64,000 nt of DNA, from NCBI GenBank assembly GCA_046329575.1, contig JAXLUJ010000007.1, forward strand, positions 186,001 to 250,000. The letters are read 5' to 3'. The position numbers were made by a program, and so were the translations under genes. The notes under the pieces were generated by a model. It did not search any database and was not told where the DNA came from. It worked only from the letters and a program-made list of their open reading frames with translations. Positions 1 to 8,660 of this stretch are shown here, piece after piece (within the stretch, counting starts at the first letter, position 1; each line of letters opens with the position of its first letter). Source of the stretch: UBA1941 sp046329575 (GTDB lineage Bacteria > Bacteroidota > Bacteroidia > Chitinophagales > LD1).

Positions 1-1
1 T

Positions 2-3000
2 TATTTGGATGATTTCGAAGGCGCCAGCACCAGCATTTCGTTGCAAACGCCGATTCAGAACTGGCGTTTGGCCTCAACACCGCGTAACGCCCCCGGCCCA
101 AGCGGAAAGATTTTGTTTCCGGAAGCCGATAGCGTAGGCAGTTTAGCTTATGGTAAAAACCGCGCGAAATTATCGTGGTACCGTATTGATAATACGTTCT
201 ACACTACGAACACCACTCCAAAAGGCCTGAGTGCCGATGCCACCAAAGACCCTCGCGCACGGTTGTTCCTGATTCGCAACTTGTTCCCTAACCGGCCCGA
301 ACAATATCTCGATAACAGCATCTATCCCTTCGATTTGGCCTTCTATCCACGCGAACGCGGTCCTTACAATTACGATATTCAAAGCAGTGCGATTTCGGCC
401 GGTACCAATCCTATTGATGGAAGTTTGAAAGAACCGCAAACGCGCTGGGGTGGTATTATGCGCACGCTTGATAACACCGATCTGGAAGCTACCAACGTAG
501 AGTTCATTGAATTCTGGATGATGGACCCTTTTGTGAAAAATCCGGCCAGCCAGGGTGGAAAGCTCTACTTCCAATTGGGAAATGTTTCTGAAGATATTCT
601 TCGCGATTCGCGCATGCAGTTTGAGAATGGCTTGAGCGATGATGCCAATATTATGGACAAAACCGTTTGGGGAAAAGTGCCCAAACAAGCGCCATTGGTT
701 CCTGCGTTCAGTAACGATCAGAACTTGCGTCAGTATCAGGACGTAGGCTTTGACGGGTTGCGGGATGAGGAAGAACGCGATTCGTTGCAAAATACGTTTC
801 TGCTTCCTGCAGCCTCTTACTACGGCGCAGGCGCTGTTCTCGATCAATTGAATGCCGACCCTTCTTCTGATGATTATCGGTTCTTTCAGGATGCTGCTTA
901 CGACAATGAGCCTAACGTAGTGCCGCGCTACAAGCAGATGAACGGGCCGGATGGCAATTCGCCTATTCAGAATAATTCGAGTGTGGTAACTTCTGGCAGC
1001 AGCATTCCCGATGCCGAAGACCTGAACAAGGACAATACCATGAACGAGAACGAAGAGTATTTCCAGTATCAGGTTGATCTCTTCCCGGGCATGGACGTAG
1101 GTAACAACAAATACATTGTTACCAAGCAAACCACAGCCGATGGCGCCGTAAACTTCTATCAATTCCGCATTCCAATCCGTGAGTTCGATGCTAAAGTTGG
1201 AGGCATTCCTGATTTCCGCTCCATTCAGTTCATGAGAATGTTTGTGACCGGCTTTAGCGATTCGTTGGCGCTGCTGCGCTTTGCATCGCTTGATTTGGTG
1301 CGCAACCAATGGAGGAAATATAATTATGCGATTGATCCCGGTTTCCCGAATACGCCAATAGATCCCGATCAATTGCAAAGCTTCAGCGTTCAAAAAGTAA
1401 GCATTGAAGAGAATAGCGATAAAACACCGGTGAACTATGTGTTGCCGCCTAACATTGATCGTACCCTTACTATTGGCGCTCAAACCAACCAGCCGGTTCA
1501 ACAAAACGAACAGGCGCTTTCATTGGTTACTTGCGGACTTCAGGATGGCAAATCACGAGCTGTGTTCAAGAACATGAGCATTGATGTGCGCCGCTACAAA
1601 CACATGAAAATGTACATCCACGCCAACCGTAAGGAAGGTGAAGTTCCGGTGAAGGACAAGGATGTGGTGGCCTTTGTGCGAGTGGGTTCCGACTTCACCA
1701 ACAACTACTATCAGTACGAAGTGCCATTGCATATTTCGCCTGACGGGAAAAACTACAAAAGCGACAACACTGCCGACCGCGATTCGGTTTGGCCAGAGCA
1801 GAACAACGTAGATATTTCGCTGGAAGATTTGGTGAACATTAAGTTGACCCGCAACGCCCAAAATGGCTATCCGCATGATGTGCCATTCTCACAAGTTATT
1901 AATGGCCGCATTTACAGCGTGGTGGGAAATCCGGATGTGGGAAGTATAAAAGTGGTGATGTTGGGTATCAAAAACCCGCAAGTGGGCGATCCTACTAATC
2001 CCAAACCGGATGATGATGGTTTATCGAAATGCGTAGAAGTTTGGTTTAACGAATTGCGCGTTAGCGATTTGGATGAACGCGGCGGTACGGCTGCCGTTGG
2101 CGAGGTAGCTATCAAACTGGCTGACCTTGGCCGCGTAAGCGTAACCGGCGGCATGCACACCCGCGGTTTCGGACAAATTGAACAAAAGGTAGATCAGCGC
2201 TACAAAGATGATATGTACCAGTATTCGGTAACATCAAATCTGGAACTCGGAAAATTCCTTCCAACAAAGGCCGGCATCCGCATTCCGTTCTTTGGTAGTA
2301 TTGCGCAAACCTTTAGCACACCTGAGTTTGACCCGTATCAAAAAGACATTCCAACGGCACTTGAGGTAAATGCGCTTGAAAAACTGATTGGTAAAGATTC
2401 GGCCCGCGCTTATAAGCATCAGATCCAAACCATCACCACGCGCAAAGGTTATAACTTCTCTGGCGTTCGTTTTGCGCCAACGCTGAAACAAAAACGACCA
2501 CACGTTTACGATCCCGGCAACTTTACATTTACTTACGCCTATACCGAACTTACCACCAGCGATCCGTTTGTGGAGATTAACACTAAAAAAGACTATGTGG
2601 GCCAAATTGCCTGGGCGTTTAGTCCGCAGGCTATGGAGTTCACGCCTTTCAAGAAATTGATTAAGACTAAGACGCACTGGCTCGATTTGATCAAAGATTT
2701 CAACTTCAACCTGATGCCATCTACACTAGGCTTCAACACTGATGTAATCCGCGAGTTTGGGAAAATCAAGTTGAGGAATTTAGGCGATGCCGGCGAAATT
2801 CCGGCCACGTACAACAAGTTCTTTAAATGGAATCGTGTTTATACGTTCAAATACAATCCGTTCAAATCGCTTAGCATCGAATACAATGCCGTTAACAATG
2901 CGCGCATTGATGAGCCGGATGGCGAAATTGACACCAAAGAGAAAAAGAATTTCATTTGGGACCATTTCAAAAATGGTGGAAGAAACACCAACTACAATCA

Positions 3001-4963
3001 AAACTTTAGCGTTAACTATCAGCTACCCATCAACAAATTTCCGGTTTTTGATTTCATAACTGCCAATGCCGGTTATGCGGCTACGTACGGTTGGGTGGCA
3101 GCGCCACAAGTGCGTGATACCGCTACGCATTATTACAAGGCCAACCCGCTGGGCAACATCATCAACAATTCGCAGAACATTCGCGGTAAGGCCGATTTAA
3201 ACTTTAGAAAAATCTACGACAAAGTTCCTTTCCTAAAAGTTTACAATGCACCCAACCCCACCCTGGGCGATAAAAAAGAGAATGCCAAAAAGCGCGAGGC
3301 GGTTTTCAAAGCGCGTGAAAAAATTCAGGCGGAGATCGACAAACTGAAAGAAAGAAAGGAAAAGATCCGCAACGATCTGGATAATTTGCACACGCAAAAT
3401 TTGCCTGATTCGGTAGAAAAAGTGAAGCGCAAAGGTTTGAAGACAGATTTGAAAAATGTGAGAAAGCAAATCCGCGCCAAGCGCAAAGAGTATTACAGCA
3501 AGCAGTTCCCGAGCAGTACGCTGATCTCCACTTTTGTACGTCCGCTGCTTTCGCTCAAGCGTATTTCAGTGGAATACAAGGAAAACAAAACTACCACGCT
3601 CGCTGGATTTATGCCGTCGCCGCAACTAATTGGCAACGATATTAAACTGGCCGCTCCGGGCTATGGCTTTGCATTTGGTGCGCAGCCGGGCGATCATCTG
3701 TTTTCTGACCACAACAACGCCCGCGAACGCGATGCGTGGCTAGACCGCGCTGCCGACCGAGGCTGGATTTCGGCCGATACTTTGCTGAACCAAAAGTTTG
3801 TGCAAACCCGTCAGTCGCGCCTCGATATTACAGCCAACTTCGAGCCATTTACCGATCTGAAAGTGGACCTCAATTTGTTCCGCGATTTTACGGTTACCGA
3901 AAATCAATTCTTTAAGAAAATAACCGATGGCGGCGACTGGGAACACCTCAACCCTATGCAAACCGGGCAGTTCAGCATTTCCTATGTGCCGGTGAAATCG
4001 TTTTTTGCGCCAATTGATAAGAAAGGATTGTCGCAAACGTATAAGGACTTTGAAGACAATCGGGCCATCATTTCACAGCGGTTGGGCGTGCAGAACGACA
4101 CTTCCCGCGCGCGCGGCGCATACTACAATCCGGTTACGGGTGAGAACACCAATTATGCCTGGGGATATGGACCAAAATCGCTGGATGTATTGGTTCCGGC
4201 ATTTTTGGCCGCTTACACCAAGCAGGATGCGCATAAAATCAACACCAACATCTTTAAGCAAATGCCATTGCCGAACTGGAGAATTTCCTATAACGGTTTG
4301 AGCAAGATCAAGTGGCTGCAGAAAATCATCACCAACATCAACATTACACACGGTTACAGCTCTACGTTCTCAGTGAGTAACTTCAGCACCAATTTGGATG
4401 CACAAACATTCAACAATGGAACGCCTTCGCGCGTGGATACCCTCAGCGGCAATTATTATTCAGCGCTGGCCATTCCAAGTGTTTCGATGAACGAATCGTT
4501 TTCGCCACTGATTGGTGTAGATATGACGTTTAAGAACAACATCAGCGCTCGTTTCGATTACAAAAAATCGCGCACGTTAACTATGAACTTTGCCGATTAT
4601 CAAATGATTGAAAACAACAGTTCTTCATTTACAATTGGCGCAGGATATACAATTCGCGGATTGCGGTTACCGATTAAGATCAAGGGCAAGATGTTGCGCC
4701 TCGACAACGATTTGAAATTTAAGGTTGATGTGAGTTATCGCGATCAGGTAACGGTGAACCACAGGATTGATGAGTTTGAACCGCAAATCACCAGCGGCGC
4801 TACCAATATTACGGTAAGTCCGGCCATTGATTATGTGATCAGCTCGAAGATGAACATCCGCGTGTTTGTGGATTACAACAAAACCATACCGAAGATTTCT
4901 ACCGGATATGAAACCACCAACGTGCGCGGCGGCATTCAGTTGCGCTTCACGCTGGTGAACTAA
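2..4963 (+). CDS. sprA: SprA, cell-surface/T9SS translocon protein (5' partial)
   Basis: The reading frame is already open at base 2 and no start codon belongs to it here, so this is the C-terminal part (about 1,650 residues) of a protein usually around 2,400 residues long. The first residues, YLDDFEG, and the following region rich in outer-membrane beta-strand patterns match the SprA family (established family knowledge). SprA forms the very large outer-membrane pore through which type IX secretion substrates pass, and is needed for gliding in motile Bacteroidota. A charged, coiled-coil-like insertion rich in Lys, Glu and Arg lies at about bases 3,260-3,500. The end is barrel-like and terminates in an aromatic/Leu-Val-Asn tail typical of outer-membrane proteins. 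The stop is TAA at 4961. A 444-codon frame on the opposite strand is a codon-usage shadow. Confidence 0.9.
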   Translation, partial: YLDDFEGASTSISLQTPIQNWRLASTPRNAPGPSGKILFPEADSVGSLAYGKNRAKLSWYRIDNTFYTTNTTPKGLSADATKDPRARLFLIRNLFPNRPEQYLDNSIYPFDLAFYPRERGPYNYDIQSSAISAGTNPIDGSLKEPQTRWGGIMRTLDNTDLEATNVEFIEFWMMDPFVKNPASQGGKLYFQLGNVSEDILRDSRMQFENGLSDDANIMDKTVWGKVPKQAPLVPAFSNDQNLRQYQDVGFDGLRDEEERDSLQNTFLLPAASYYGAGAVLDQLNADPSSDDYRFFQDAAYDNEPNVVPRYKQMNGPDGNSPIQNNSSVVTSGSSIPDAEDLNKDNTMNENEEYFQYQVDLFPGMDVGNNKYIVTKQTTADGAVNFYQFRIPIREFDAKVGGIPDFRSIQFMRMFVTGFSDSLALLRFASLDLVRNQWRKYNYAIDPGFPNTPIDPDQLQSFSVQKVSIEENSDKTPVNYVLPPNIDRTLTIGAQTNQPVQQNEQALSLVTCGLQDGKSRAVFKNMSIDVRRYKHMKMYIHANRKEGEVPVKDKDVVAFVRVGSDFTNNYYQYEVPLHISPDGKNYKSDNTADRDSVWPEQNNVDISLEDLVNIKLTRNAQNGYPHDVPFSQVINGRIYSVVGNPDVGSIKVVMLGIKNPQVGDPTNPKPDDDGLSKCVEVWFNELRVSDLDERGGTAAVGEVAIKLADLGRVSVTGGMHTRGFGQIEQKVDQRYKDDMYQYSVTSNLELGKFLPTKAGIRIPFFGSIAQTFSTPEFDPYQKDIPTALEVNALEKLIGKDSARAYKHQIQTITTRKGYNFSGVRFAPTLKQKRPHVYDPGNFTFTYAYTELTTSDPFVEINTKKDYVGQIAWAFSPQAMEFTPFKKLIKTKTHWLDLIKDFNFNLMPSTLGFNTDVIREFGKIKLRNLGDAGEIPATYNKFFKWNRVYTFKYNPFKSLSIEYNAVNNARIDEPDGEIDTKEKKNFIWDHFKNGGRNTNYNQNFSVNYQLPINKFPVFDFITANAGYAATYGWVAAPQVRDTATHYYKANPLGNIINNSQNIRGKADLNFRKIYDKVPFLKVYNAPNPTLGDKKENAKKREAVFKAREKIQAEIDKLKERKEKIRNDLDNLHTQNLPDSVEKVKRKGLKTDLKNVRKQIRAKRKEYYSKQFPSSTLISTFVRPLLSLKRISVEYKENKTTTLAGFMPSPQLIGNDIKLAAPGYGFAFGAQPGDHLFSDHNNARERDAWLDRAADRGWISADTLLNQKFVQTRQSRLDITANFEPFTDLKVDLNLFRDFTVTENQFFKKITDGGDWEHLNPMQTGQFSISYVPVKSFFAPIDKKGLSQTYKDFEDNRAIISQRLGVQNDTSRARGAYYNPVTGENTNYAWGYGPKSLDVLVPAFLAAYTKQDAHKINTNIFKQMPLPNWRISYNGLSKIKWLQKIITNINITHGYSSTFSVSNFSTNLDAQTFNNGTPSRVDTLSGNYYSALAIPSVSMNESFSPLIGVDMTFKNNISARFDYKKSRTLTMNFADYQMIENNSSSFTIGAGYTIRGLRLPIKIKGKMLRLDNDLKFKVDVSYRDQVTVNHRIDEFEPQITSGATNITVSPAIDYVISSKMNIRVFVDYNKTIPKISTGYETTNVRGGIQLRFTLVN

Positions 4964-5183
4964 GGGCTGATTTGAAGATGGTGCTTCAATTCACAATTTA
5001 CTATAAGACGATGAACAATGTGTGCGGCTGATTTGAGCCGGGAAGAGCAAGGAATGAAAAAGATTTGCGTTCCACATCAACCCTGTTTTTCCATCATCAA
5101 ATCGTTCAGCTGTTACAAAAATCGCTCAAATCGATAATTTACCGCAAAGCACGCAGAGGATTCGCAGAGATAACGCAAAGAGT

Positions 5184-5296
5184 AATTTGGGAATTTGATG
5201 ATTTGAAAATGTAGTGAAACTATACTGCGATTTTGTTCTGCATTCCATCCTGTTATTTTTCATCTTCAAATTTTCAAATCATCAAATCACCAAATC
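5184..5296. repeat. Octamer-repeat inverted pair in the sprA-lipoprotein gap
   Basis: The 391-base gap 4964-5354 has no gene. It holds degenerate octamers of the form ATTTGRNG. One run reads forward at 5184-5211 and another in reverse at about 5271-5296. The arms ATTTGATGATTTGAAAA (5193-5209) and TTTTCAAATCATCAAAT (5271-5287) are perfectly complementary over 17 bases and would enclose a 61-base loop. A 35-bp unit at 5200-5234 recurs at 7616-7650 and 7732-7766. A segment around 5143-5180, with ACCGCAAAGCACGCAGAGG-like wording, belongs to a second family seen again near 7686 and 40985. The sites are seen directly; a function is not inferable. Confidence 0.7.
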
Positions 5297-5354
5297 GTCC
5301 CTTCGGTCATCCCGGTTAACTTCTTTAGTTTATCTTTACAAGAAACACAACGCC

Positions 5355-5762
5355 ATGAAAAATCTGCTCTCTATAAGTTTGTTGTTTGTGCTGTTTATCA
5401 GCTCGTGCAAGAAAACAGAAACCGTAACACCTCCGTTCGATCTCAGCGGCACCTCCTGGACGGGCACTTCGAATGTTCCAGGATTATCGCTTTCCGATAA
5501 GCCTTTCAAACTGATGTTTCACGACGATGGCACGCTTACCGGAAGCTTTACTAACTCGGGTACTGATTTTGCTTTAAACGGCACCTGGAACCTGCGGCCG
5601 AATGCCACAACGGTTCACATTTACTTCACGCTGGCATCGGTTTCTGGCAGCTATATTGGGCAAGCCACACTTACCACTAACAACACCAAATTGGAATCGG
5701 GCTACGCGAATAACGCCACAACACCTTCGGCGAATTTGGTATTTACGGTCACCAAATCGTAG
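5355..5762 (+). CDS. Small secreted lipoprotein, function unknown
   Basis: This is a 135-residue protein. I chose the ATG at 5355 because it opens directly on a lipoprotein signal peptide (MKNLLSISLLFVLFISSC) with Cys18 as the lipidation site; the frame is open further upstream but that part runs through intergenic repeats. The mature part is Thr/Ser/Asn-rich with alternating strand patterns (GTSWTGTS, GTLTGSFTNSGTDF), like small lipocalin-like beta-proteins common in Bacteroidota. I do not recognise a named family. A TATCTTTAC box at 5331-5339 resembles the Bacteroidota -7 element. The gene stands alone, with sprA upstream and a GC-rich repeat downstream. Confidence 0.75.
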   Translation: MKNLLSISLLFVLFISSCKKTETVTPPFDLSGTSWTGTSNVPGLSLSDKPFKLMFHDDGTLTGSFTNSGTDFALNGTWNLRPNATTVHIYFTLASVSGSYIGQATLTTNNTKLESGYANNATTPSANLVFTVTKS

Positions 5763-5789
5763 CCACTACCAGTTTGGATTTTAGCTGCT

Positions 5790-5945
5790 GCCGGGCTTTG
5801 CGTGAGCGGGCGCAGTGGAAAGCCCGCAAGCGAGCGAGGAACGAGCGAGTGCGGACTTGCAACGCAGCACGCGACCCCGAAGGCAGCGATGTGATTATTT
5901 TCTTTTTTTTGAAAGAACAGGCTGCCGCAGGGGGCACGCCCCAAA
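5790..5945 (-). repeat. GC-rich structured intergenic element, copy A
   Basis: Read on the minus strand, the element opens with GGGGCGTGCCCC. It continues through an A/T-rich spacer to TTCGGGGTCG, then TTGCAAGTCC, then CTTGCGGGCTTTCC, and closes with AAAGCCCGGC. It contains several short self-complementary segments. The same ordered wording recurs at 23783-23880 (plus strand) and 27715-27907 (minus strand), so this is a dispersed family and not random GC-rich sequence. Its base composition contrasts with the AT-rich intergenic DNA around it. No protein is encoded. Whether it is an RNA, a REP-like repeat or a terminator cannot be decided from the sequence. Confidence 0.65.
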
Positions 5946-5949
5946 AAAA

Positions 5950-6537
5950 TCAACTGCTTTTTACGGTATGCGCCGCACAAAACGATGACCAGTTGCGCAC
6001 TATTTCAATTCCGGAAGGCGTGAGAATGGATTCGGGATGAAACTGCAAGCCCACCAATGGCAGTTCGCGATGTGCAATGCCCATCACGGTTTCATCTTTA
6101 GCCACGGCAATTACATCTAAACATTCGGGAAGGTTGCGCAGCGCGAGCGAGTGGTAGCGCATGGCTTCGAATGGCGAGGATACGTTGCGAAAAATGAGAT
6201 GGCCGTTGTGTTGTACTTGCGAGGTTTTACCGTGCATGGGGCGCACTGCTTTCGTCAATTTTGCGCCAAAAAACTGGCCAATAGCCTGATGGCCGAGGCA
6301 AATGCCGAGTATAGGTTTTTTGTTGAAAAAGTGTTGCAGCAAAGGCATGGTAATACCGGCTTGCTGCGGTGTTTTTGGTCCGGGTGAAATAACCAGCGAA
6401 TCGAAAGGGATTTCGGCAATTTGCGCAACTGTCATTTCATCGTTGCGAACCACAATTACCTGATGGCCGCACTGCAAAAAATAATCGCGCAAATTATAAG
6501 TGAACGAATCGTAATTATCGAGCAGCAGGGTAACCAC
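5950..6537 (-). CDS. pabA: Aminodeoxychorismate/anthranilate synthase glutamine amidotransferase subunit
   Basis: This 195-residue class I glutamine amidotransferase releases ammonia from glutamine for a PabB- or TrpE-type partner, which makes p-aminobenzoate (folate) or anthranilate (tryptophan). The opening LLLDNYDSFTYNL is the family N-terminus. The catalytic Cys80 sits in GICLGHQ, and His167 and Glu169 in QFHPES complete the triad. Full length is normal (about 190). The start is GTG at 6537, whose G is also the last base of the TAG stop of the upstream cvpA gene, so translation is probably coupled. No trp genes are adjacent, so the sequence alone cannot separate PabA from TrpG; amphibolic use is possible. 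Function is sure at the family level. Confidence 0.85.
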   Translation of the reverse strand: MVTLLLDNYDSFTYNLRDYFLQCGHQVIVVRNDEMTVAQIAEIPFDSLVISPGPKTPQQAGITMPLLQHFFNKKPILGICLGHQAIGQFFGAKLTKAVRPMHGKTSQVQHNGHLIFRNVSSPFEAMRYHSLALRNLPECLDVIAVAKDETVMGIAHRELPLVGLQFHPESILTPSGIEIVRNWSSFCAAHTVKSS

Positions 6538-7100
6538 TAACCTTGAGTGTTTTTGTACAAGACTTGCAGCGCATGAGGCTGTTTTTGCTGAATGAGCTGA
6601 TCGAAATCGTCGTAAATGTGCTGCACGGCCGGAATAACGCGGCCGGTGTACTGCACCACATCAGGGCCTAAATCTGCAATGTAGCTGTACACATGCGACA
6701 TCCGCTTTTGCTCAATTGGGATAACATCCCACTTATTGAGGAACCAGATAAATACACAGAACACATACAGCGCAATCAGGGCGTGAATGGCGCCGCCAAC
6801 CACCTGATTCACGGTGTTGAGCGAAAAGGTTTTCAGAACTTGTTCCAGCATCCAGGCAATAAGCCTTACCAGCAGTACCACGAGAATGAACACCAACAGA
6901 AAAGCGGCGATGGCCACACCCTTAGGACCCAGATGCAGCGTGGTGTTTACGGTTTTTACTGCCAGATAGGAAAACTTGAGGGCAGCGAAGATGCCGATGA
7001 AATAGGCGGCAAATGAAAACAGCGAATAGATAATGCCTTTCTGATAGCCCCACCAGAAACCGGCTGCGATAAAAATGAGAAAAACGATATCGAAGATCAT
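6537..7100 (-). CDS. CvpA family membrane protein
   Basis: This 187-residue integral membrane protein has about four hydrophobic helices (roughly residues 2-20, 25-45, 62-85 and 103-122) followed by a soluble C-terminal tail. The N-terminus (DIVFLIFIAAGFWWGYQKGI) and the arrangement match the CvpA/colicin V production family. The molecular role of the family is not well defined; in some bacteria it affects envelope integrity. It starts on the base after the yqeY stop and shares one base with the pabA start, so the three genes form a compact operon. No anomalies are visible. Confidence 0.8.
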   Translation of the reverse strand: MIFDIVFLIFIAAGFWWGYQKGIIYSLFSFAAYFIGIFAALKFSYLAVKTVNTTLHLGPKGVAIAAFLLVFILVVLLVRLIAWMLEQVLKTFSLNTVNQVVGGAIHALIALYVFCVFIWFLNKWDVIPIEQKRMSHVYSYIADLGPDVVQYTGRVIPAVQHIYDDFDQLIQQKQPHALQVLYKNTQG

Positions 7101-7550
7101 TTAGCTGAGTAACGACTTAACGATTTCGGAAACCTTTTTATTGTCGGCTTTACCGGCAAGTTGTTTAGAGGCTGCGCCCATTACTTTGCCCATTTCTTTT
7201 TGCGAGGTAGCGCCGGTTTCTTCCATAATCTTTTTGATAGCATGGCGGATTTCATCATCGCTCATCATTGCCGGCAAATATTTTTCGATTACTGCTACTT
7301 CTTCTTTTTCGGTGGTAGCGAGGTCTTCGCGATTTTGCTTTTCAAATATTTCGATGCTTTCCTTGCGTTGTTTCAGCATTTTGGTGAGCAGTTGAATTTC
7401 GCGTTCGGCATTCACTTCGCCGGTTCCGCCTTTTTCGGTTTTAGCCAGGATGATAGCGGCTTTAATGGCGCGCAGGGCCCGCATGGCGCCCTGGTCTTTG
7501 GCCATCATTGCTGTTTTAAGATCAGCGTTGATTTTTTCTTCTAACGACAT
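7101..7550 (-). CDS. GatB/YqeY domain-containing protein
   Basis: This 149-residue protein has the usual length and N-terminus of the YqeY family (MSLEEKINADLKTAMMAKD). YqeY is related to the tail domain of the tRNA amidotransferase subunit GatB and is mostly helical. The conserved stretches IEKYLPAMMSDDEI and ATSQKEMGKVMGAA are visible. Its exact cellular role is unsettled; tRNA binding has been proposed for the domain. It is the first gene of the leftward operon yqeY-cvpA-pabA, and its TAA stop directly abuts the cvpA ATG. The region upstream contains repeat units and no clear promoter. Confidence 0.87.
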   Translation of the reverse strand: MSLEEKINADLKTAMMAKDQGAMRALRAIKAAIILAKTEKGGTGEVNAEREIQLLTKMLKQRKESIEIFEKQNREDLATTEKEEVAVIEKYLPAMMSDDEIRHAIKKIMEETGATSQKEMGKVMGAASKQLAGKADNKKVSEIVKSLLS

Positions 7551-7615
7551 GTATTAAAATTTTCGCGAAGGTAGGAAAAGGAGGTGATTTTGATTCGGTA
7601 ATTTGAAGATTTGAG

Positions 7616-7766
7616 GATTTGAAGATGTGGTGAAACTATGCTGCGAATTCTCTACGTGCATTGTGGCTAAGCAATGTCACGGTTTTACCGCAGAGAACGC
7701 AAAGGGTGATTTGGGGATTTGATGATTTGAAGATTTGAAGATGTAGGGAAACTACGCTGCGAATTC
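7616..7766. repeat. Two direct copies of a 35-bp unit with octamer lead-in
   Basis: Copies at 7616-7650 and 7732-7766 share GATTTGAAGATGT, then GGTGAAACTA or GGGAAACTA, then CTGCGAATTC. A third, more diverged copy is at 5200-5234. Each is preceded by ATTTGAAG-type octamers. Between the copies lies ACCGCAGAGAACGCAAAG (about 7687-7704), wording that recurs at 5143-5180 and about 40983. These are dispersed non-coding repeats that occupy the gap between yqeY and the metallo-beta-lactamase gene. Confidence 0.75.
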
Positions 7767-7801
7767 GCTGTGTTCTTTGCGGTTAGGCAACGTCAGGTTT
7801 T

Positions 7802-8542
7802 TCACTTGAACATTCGAATGGTATAGTCGAGCAATTTTTTGTTACCCGCAGCACCGTGGCCGGGAACTACGATTTTTACTTCGGGGAAAGCGTTTTTTAC
7901 CTTAGCTACTGTAGCCGACCACTCCGCAACATTAGCATCGCCCAAAAAACCCTTACCGGCGCCCAGCTCTTTGATCAAACAACCGCCAAAGAGCACTTGA
8001 TCGTTCGGGAAATATCCCACCACATTATCGCGGGTGTGACCTTCACCAAAAAACTGAACGGCAACATAGTGACTGCCTACATTTAAATGGAGCGAATCAA
8101 TAAAACTATTTTGAGGCACCATATAGTGACGCATTGCAGCCAGTTCGCGCGTTTTGGCTGAAGCGTATGAAGGTATTTTATGATCGTGAAAGGTTTGCAG
8201 TCCGCCCAAACAATCTTCATGAAAGTGAGTAGGCACCACCGCTTTGATGTTACAATGCAGCGTTCTTTCAATCCATTCGATCAGCAATGTGGAGGCCTTA
8301 TCGTTTGCAGGAGTATCGAACACCACCGCCTCAGTGCCATCGCGCACCACCAGGCCATTACAGGCAACCAGACCAAAATCATTGGTTTGAATAAATGAAA
8401 TATGCTGGAAGGTGTTAGGCGAAAGTTGACGAATCTCCAAATCGTCGTTTTTGAGCAGTATTGCCTTTGCCATAAGTTTGGGCTGTTGCGCCTGCAACAA
8501 TGTGTTTGCCCACAAAAAAAACGTCAGTAACAGCTGTTTCAA
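7802..8542 (-). CDS. Subclass B1 metallo-beta-lactamase homologue
   Basis: This is a 246-residue exported hydrolase. The start is a TTG at 8542; the next in-frame ATG would remove the signal peptide (residues 1-18, cut before QQPKL). All B1 zinc ligands are present in order: His106, His108 and Asp110 in HFHEDCLGG, His169 in GEGHTRDN, Cys188 in FGGCLIK and His229 in VPGHG. Lys191, three residues after the Cys, corresponds to the substrate-binding Lys of many B1 enzymes. LGDANVAEW is also diagnostic of the B1 group. The expected role is periplasmic hydrolysis of beta-lactams, including carbapenems, but activity and spectrum cannot be read from sequence. It is monocistronic between repeats and exonuclease III, with no mobile element near, so it looks like a resident gene. 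Confidence 0.87.
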   Translation of the reverse strand: MKQLLLTFFLWANTLLQAQQPKLMAKAILLKNDDLEIRQLSPNTFQHISFIQTNDFGLVACNGLVVRDGTEAVVFDTPANDKASTLLIEWIERTLHCNIKAVVPTHFHEDCLGGLQTFHDHKIPSYASAKTRELAAMRHYMVPQNSFIDSLHLNVGSHYVAVQFFGEGHTRDNVVGYFPNDQVLFGGCLIKELGAGKGFLGDANVAEWSATVAKVKNAFPEVKIVVPGHGAAGNKKLLDYTIRMFK

Positions 8543-8620
8543 CTTGTAAATTTATAGATAGAAAATTAGCCCAATTTTCCGGAAGCTGTTAGAACTACCG
8601 CATTTTACAAGGGAGACCGC

Positions 8621-8648
8621 TTGCGGAAAGTGAAATTTTATACTTTCG
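8621..8648 (+). promoter_or_regulatory. Candidate promoter of the exonuclease III gene
   Basis: TTG at 8621-8623 and TACTTTCG at 8641-8648 fit the Bacteroidota -33/-7 pattern (TTTG and TAnnTTTG) with a 17-base spacer, slightly short of the usual 19. The xth start codon follows 12 bases later, so the leader would be only a few bases long. Confidence 0.45.
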
Positions 8649-8660
8649 GAAAAAATCCAA

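Noticed and set aside
170..1504. 444-codon open frame on the minus strand inside sprA
   Set aside because: It is fully antisense to a clearly conserved outer-membrane protein frame, has low-complexity Ile/Arg/Val-rich wording with no domain and is a normal by-product of codon use.
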